From Clostridioides difficile_A (GTDB lineage Bacteria > Bacillota > Clostridia > Peptostreptococcales > Peptostreptococcaceae): a DNA stretch of 64,000 bases. The translations under genes and the position numbers were made by a program. Within the stretch, counting starts at the first letter, position 1. Each line of letters begins with the position of its first letter. Location of the stretch: the NCBI GenBank assembly GCA_945909635.1, contig OX246690.1:930001-994000 (forward strand). Reading direction: 5' to 3'. This document shows, piece by piece, positions 60,394 to 64,000 of the stretch. The notes under the pieces were generated by a model. That model did no database searches and was not told the origin of the DNA. It saw only the letters and a program-made list of their open reading frames with translations.

Positions 60394-60781
60394 AATTATA
60401 TAAAAAAATATGGGCTGTTTTAAAGTAATAGTTTGAGCAGTCCATTACAATTATAATAAAATCAGTAGGCTGCCTTGTATAAGGCAGTCTTTTGTTTTTA
60501 AAACATCCCATTTAAATTAATATATATACTGTTATCCATAAGGAATTTTAAATTTAGTTCCTTGGAATACCTATTGTAAAGCTTTTATATAGTTTTTGCA
60601 AGTGTTTTTAAGGATTTTTTATAAATTATATTAAATTAGTTGATTATAGGATGTTTTATATATGGAAAATATCAATATGTAAAGAGAATTAAAAAAAAGA
60701 GCATAAAGAAACATAAGTTTGGTATAATTAAAAGGTAATCTAAATAAACTCAATCTGTTTGTATTTTAAAAGGTGATAAGG
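60394..60781 (+). promoter_or_regulatory. Terminator and dinB control region
   Basis: AGGCTGCCTT (60467-60476) and AAGGCAGTCT (60481-60490) followed by TTTGTTTTT form the DUF1846 terminator. Further on, AAACATAAGTTT (60709-60720), a perfect AAAC-N4-GTTT dyad like a degenerate LexA box, overlaps an extended -10 TGGTATAAT (60720-60728), 54 bases before the dinB ATG. Bases 60521-60547 also resemble the DNA just upstream of the DUF1846 gene. Confidence 0.55.
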
Positions 60782-61879
60782 ATGGAACTTCATAGAAAAA
60801 TAATTCACATAGACATGGATGCTTTTTATGCATCTATAGAACAAAGGGATAATAAAAAATTAAAAGGAAGACCTGTTATTGTTGGAGGAAATCCACAAAG
60901 TAGAGGTGTAGTTGCAACTTGTTCTTATGAAGCTAGAAAATTTGGTATACATTCAGCTATGCCATCAGCTGTAGCTTATAATAGGTGCCCATATGCAGTT
61001 TTTGTAAGACCTAGATTTGATGTGTACAAGGGTGTATCAAATCAAATAAGAGATATATTTTATAGATATACTGATTTAGTTGAGCCATTGTCTTTAGATG
61101 AAGCTTACTTAGATGTAACAAAAAATAAAAAAAATATTGACTCATCAATTGAGATAGCAAAGCAAATAAAAAGAGATATATTTCGAGAAGTTGGTCTTAC
61201 TTCTTCAGCTGGTGTGTCATACAACAAGTTTCTAGCCAAAATTGCGTCGGATTTAAAAAAACCTAATGGTCTGACTGTAATAAATGAAAAAAATGCCCAA
61301 GAGTTTTTAGATAAATTACCTGTAAATAAATTTTTTGGTGTTGGAAAAGTTACTTCAAATACCCTTAAAAATTTAGGTATAAAAACAGGATACGATTTAA
61401 GGTGTTTAAATTTATTTGAACTTGAAAATATATTTAAGAAAAAAGGTTATGAATTGTATAAATTCGCAAGAGGAATAGATGATAGACCTGTAGAGCCAAA
61501 TAGAGTTAGAAAATCTGTTGGGGCAGAGACTACATTAAGTCATAACCTGGATATTGATGAAGAAGAAACACGCAACATTCTTGATGAACTTTGTGAAGAG
61601 GTATGTCATAGATTAAAAAATTCTGAGAAATTTGGAAAGACACTTACATTAAAAATTAAATATGAAGATTTCACAAAGATAACTAGAAGTCTTAGTTTAG
61701 ACCATTATATTGATGAATATAGTGATATAAGAAGTGGCATAGACAATTTATTAAGAAATGTCGAGATGAATAGAAAACAAATAAGGCTATTGGGAGTTAC
61801 AATATCGAATTTAAGTGATAAAAAAGAAACCTACAAAGATATTACTTTATTTGAGTATATGGATAGTATCCAACTATAG
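60782..61879 (+). CDS. dinB: DNA polymerase IV (Y-family translesion polymerase)
   Basis: 365 residues from ATG 60782; AAGGTGATAAGG upstream makes the GTG at 60773 unlikely. Catalytic carboxylates are visible in HIDMDAFYASIE (palm) and SLDEAYLDVT. Other family marks: GVVATCSYEARKFGIHSAMP, SAGVSYNKFLAKIASDLKKPNG, KFFGVGKVT (helix-hairpin-helix) and the little finger domain. A C-terminal clamp-binding peptide is not clear, but the last 15 residues (TLFEYMDSIQL) could serve. It copies damaged DNA with low fidelity. Confidence 0.94.
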   Translation: MELHRKIIHIDMDAFYASIEQRDNKKLKGRPVIVGGNPQSRGVVATCSYEARKFGIHSAMPSAVAYNRCPYAVFVRPRFDVYKGVSNQIRDIFYRYTDLVEPLSLDEAYLDVTKNKKNIDSSIEIAKQIKRDIFREVGLTSSAGVSYNKFLAKIASDLKKPNGLTVINEKNAQEFLDKLPVNKFFGVGKVTSNTLKNLGIKTGYDLRCLNLFELENIFKKKGYELYKFARGIDDRPVEPNRVRKSVGAETTLSHNLDIDEEETRNILDELCEEVCHRLKNSEKFGKTLTLKIKYEDFTKITRSLSLDHYIDEYSDIRSGIDNLLRNVEMNRKQIRLLGVTISNLSDKKETYKDITLFEYMDSIQL

Positions 61880-61893
61880 TTTTTTAAAAAATG

Positions 61894-61941
61894 AAATAAC
61901 ACTAGTTTTGATGTTATATAATTAAGACTAGTGTTATTTTG
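61894..61941 (+). terminator. Intrinsic terminator after dinB
   Basis: AAATAACACTAGT and ACTAGTGTTATTT are exact complements around 20 bases, followed by TGTGAATATTTTT. Confidence 0.8.
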
Positions 61942-62052
61942 TGAATATTTTTATTACTTTATTTTTCAACATTATGTATTGTATAACTATATATAAATAC
62001 TTTATATTTGTAGGAATTTTCAGTCAGAAACTGACCTAAAAGGTCTACTTTG

Positions 62053-62081
62053 TTTACATAAAGAGAATAATATGATATAAT
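62053..62081 (+). promoter_or_regulatory. Sigma-A-type promoter of the opuC operon
   Basis: TTTACA (62053-62058), 17 bases, TATAAT (62076-62081), 60 bases before opuCA. Two small dyads, GTCAG/CTGAC and GACC/GGTC, lie just upstream (62020-62044). Confidence 0.7.
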
Positions 62082-62140
62082 TATAAAAACAACTTATAAT
62101 ATTGCTGGAGGTTGCTTGTCGATAAAGGGGATGATAGATT

Positions 62141-63277
62141 ATGATAGAAATAAGAAATGTAACCAAAAAGATAGGAAATAATGTTATATTAGATGATATT
62201 TCTCTAGTTGTAGAAACAGGTACATTGGTGGTTTTAATTGGTTCAAGTGGTTGTGGGAAGACTACAACATTGAAGCTTATAAACAAATTAATAAAACCTA
62301 CATCTGGTGAAATATATATTAATGGCAAACCAATTTCTCAAGAAAATGAAATAGAGCTTAGAAGAAAAATAGGATATGTTATACAGAACACAGGCCTATT
62401 TCCTCACCTTACAATAAAAGAAAATATAGAGTTAATTCCACGCCTAAAAAAGGAAAAGTCCATTGAAGAAATTGAGCAAAGAACATTACAACTACTAGAG
62501 ATGGTAGGTCTTGATAGTGATGAGTTTTTAAATAAGTATCCTTCAGAACTTAGTGGTGGTCAACAACAAAGAATTGGTGTTGCAAGAGCCATCGCAACTG
62601 ATGCTGAGATAATATTAATGGATGAGCCTTTTAGTGCTTTAGACCCAATAACAAGAACATCTTTACAAGAGCAATTATTTTCTCTTCAAGATGAATTGAA
62701 AAAAACTATAATATTTGTAACTCATGATATGGATGAGGCTTTAAAGATAGCTGATAAAATTTGTATTATGAAGGATGGGAGAATAGCACAATATGATACT
62801 CCAGAAAATATACTTAGAAAACCTGCAAATGATTTTGTAAAAGATTTTATTGGAGAAGATAGAGTTTGGGATAATCCAGAGTATATAAAAGCAAGGGATA
62901 TTATGATAAAAAATCCTATTGCTGTAACTTCAACGAGAACTGTAACTCAAGGGATAGAAATTATGAGAACAAGTAAGGTTGACAGTTTACTAATTATAGA
63001 CAGAGCTAAAACATTAAAAGGGATTGTTACAGTAAAGGATATGAAAGATATTAATGACAAATCAATATTACTTGCTGATATTATGTCAAAAGAGCCTTTA
63101 CATGTGAATGAAGGAGATAATTTAGTTGAGATATTGAATGTAATGAACCGTAATTCGGTTGGATATATTCCAGTTGTTTCTGATGAAAATAAACTTGTGG
63201 GGCTAATTACTAGAAGTAGTTTACTTTCCGTTTTAAGTGAACAATTCCTAGAAATGGAGGTGAGTGTCCTTGGATAA
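62141..63277 (+). CDS. opuCA: Compatible-solute ABC transporter ATP-binding protein (OpuCA-like)
   Basis: 378 residues. Walker A GSSGCGKT (about 35-42), signature LSGGQQQR, Walker B IILMDEPFSALD and switch THDMDEAL. The C-terminal part holds two CBS domains (ARDIMIKNPIAVTSTRTVTQGIEIMRTSKVD and DIMSKEPLHVNEGDNLVEILNVMNRNSVGYIPVV), the osmosensing module of OpuA/OpuC ATPases. It powers uptake of glycine betaine, carnitine or choline. It overlaps the next gene by eight bases. GGGGATG precedes the ATG. Confidence 0.92.
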   Translation: MIEIRNVTKKIGNNVILDDISLVVETGTLVVLIGSSGCGKTTTLKLINKLIKPTSGEIYINGKPISQENEIELRRKIGYVIQNTGLFPHLTIKENIELIPRLKKEKSIEEIEQRTLQLLEMVGLDSDEFLNKYPSELSGGQQQRIGVARAIATDAEIILMDEPFSALDPITRTSLQEQLFSLQDELKKTIIFVTHDMDEALKIADKICIMKDGRIAQYDTPENILRKPANDFVKDFIGEDRVWDNPEYIKARDIMIKNPIAVTSTRTVTQGIEIMRTSKVDSLLIIDRAKTLKGIVTVKDMKDINDKSILLADIMSKEPLHVNEGDNLVEILNVMNRNSVGYIPVVSDENKLVGLITRSSLLSVLSEQFLEMEVSVLG

Positions 63278-64000
63278 TTTTTTTAACTTTATACTATTAC
63301 AAAAGGATAAGATTATAGAGCTTTTAATACAACATATGAGTTTAACTGTTACATCTATTTTGATAGCTATAATAGTTGGAGTTCCTCTTGGAATAATTAT
63401 TTCAAGAATCTCATCTCTTAGAAAAATAATACTTGGATTTGTAAACTTAGTCCAAGCAGTTCCGTCTATGGCACTTTTGGGTCTTCTTGTACCTATACTT
63501 GGGATAGGAAGTAAACCAGCCATATTTATGGTAGTAGTCTACTCATTACTACCAATTGTAAAAAATACGTATATAGGTATAACCAGTATTGACCCAGTCG
63601 TATTAGAATCAGCTAAAGGTATTGGTCTTACAAGAAATCAGACATTATTTAAAATACAATTTCCTTTAGCACTACCTATAATAATGGGTGGGGTTAGAAT
63701 TTCTGCTGTTACAGCTGTTGGTTTGATGACTCTTGCTGCGTTTATAGGTGCAGGTGGTCTAGGATATTTAGTATTTTCAGGTGTTCAAACTGTAAACAAT
63801 AATATGATTTTAGCAGGAGCAATTCCATCATGTATAATTGCACTACTAGTTGATTATTTATTTAGTAAAATTGAAGTTGCAGTTACTCCAAAAGGATTAA
63901 ATCCAAAAGCACCAAAGAAAAATTATATAGCACTTAAAGTAATATCTGTTGTAGTTGTTGTTTCAATGTTGTTTGTTGTTTTTAGTTCAAGTTTTTCAGG
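63270..64000 (+). CDS. Compatible-solute ABC transporter permease, probably fused to a binding domain (partial)
   Basis: The frame opens at TTG 63270, nine bases after GGAGGTGAG inside opuCA, and runs off the window after 243 codons. It starts MDNFFNFILLQKDKIIELLIQHM. BPD_transp_1 membrane segments and the EAA loop ESAKGIGLTRNQTLFKIQFPLALPIIMGG are present. After the usual permease length (about 210 residues) the chain continues through PKGLNPKAPKKNYIALK into a further membrane segment. This suggests the permease-substrate-binding fusion known in OpuC/OpuF-type systems. The fusion itself is outside the window. Confidence 0.85.
   Translation, partial: MDNFFNFILLQKDKIIELLIQHMSLTVTSILIAIIVGVPLGIIISRISSLRKIILGFVNLVQAVPSMALLGLLVPILGIGSKPAIFMVVVYSLLPIVKNTYIGITSIDPVVLESAKGIGLTRNQTLFKIQFPLALPIIMGGVRISAVTAVGLMTLAAFIGAGGLGYLVFSGVQTVNNNMILAGAIPSCIIALLVDYLFSKIEVAVTPKGLNPKAPKKNYIALKVISVVVVVSMLFVVFSSSFS

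Noticed and set aside
1..64000. CRISPR arrays, tRNA and rRNA genes
   Set aside because: No regularly spaced repeats and no tRNA or rRNA signature sequences were seen on either strand.

Overview
This window is low-GC Firmicutes DNA and almost certainly Clostridioides difficile. The supporting signs are an IStron of the CdISt1 type inserted after TTGAT, the gene order opp, PTS, mod, aromatic-type ABC operons, nnr, glg, spe, hydrogenases and opuC, AGGAGG ribosome sites, and intergenic DNA close to pure A+T. No rRNA, tRNA or CRISPR array was seen. The assignment rests on recalled gene content, not on a search.

Layout. 1-2343: end of an oligopeptide ABC operon (oppA 3' end, oppD, oppF). 2556-7023: a LevR-type sigma-54 activator gene split near its 3' end by an IStron (5031-6888) that carries tnpB. 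Joining 5030 to 6889 restores the reading frame exactly. 7187-11423: the probable target operon, with a textbook -24/-12 promoter, an orphan MgsA-C-type protein, lactose/cellobiose-type PTS IIB, IIC and IIA, and a GH4 6-phospho-glucosidase whose CDMP motif points to alpha-linked substrates. 11718-14377: zinc macrodomain protein, anchored alpha/beta hydrolase, small membrane protein. 14544-18949: divergent molybdate system (HTH plus PBP-like regulator; modA, modB, modC; hexapeptide acetyltransferase). 19146-26572: two tandem, reverse-strand TrpXYZ/CD0873-like ABC operons. 27328-39445: nnr, NfeD and SPFH proteins, then the glycogen operon glgC-glgD-glgA-glgP-GH13. 39686-44616: GntR, MerR and MarR regulators with two MATE exporters. 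45274-48976: speA-speD-speE-speB polyamine pathway. 49150-53057: cold-shock protein and two group-B-like [FeFe] hydrogenases. 53081-56713: a dual-PBP GGDEF/EAL protein between inverted IS1182-like remnants. 56829-64000: MBL-fold protein, small membrane proteins, DUF1846 protein, dinB, and the start of an opuC compatible-solute importer.

Most notable system. Each of the two ABC operons is preceded by a sigma-A-type promoter, a ribosome site, a short leader peptide and a chain of alternative hairpins ending in an intrinsic terminator. One leader peptide (23300-23244, minus strand) has five consecutive Tyr codons plus a sixth Tyr. Its homologue upstream of the second operon (26902-26849) has Phe-Phe and a third Phe, and no Tyr. 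The RNA arms form a domino series (a':a, b':b, c':c, or a:b', b:c') conserved in both copies with compensatory changes. The simplest reading is ribosome-stalling transcription attenuation. It would tie one copy of a duplicated transporter to tyrosine and the other to phenylalanine, in a group where T-boxes usually do this work. The permease genes are almost identical and the leaders have diverged, so gene conversion appears to have kept the transporter core alike while the sensors and binding proteins specialised.

Other regulatory logic visible: tandem 10-bp iterons before modA, a 23-bp hairpin between modA and modB, a 19-bp-spacer MerR-type promoter, twin MarR operators on the marR-MATE promoter, Rex-like sites before both hydrogenases, and an AAAC-N4-GTTT box by dinB.
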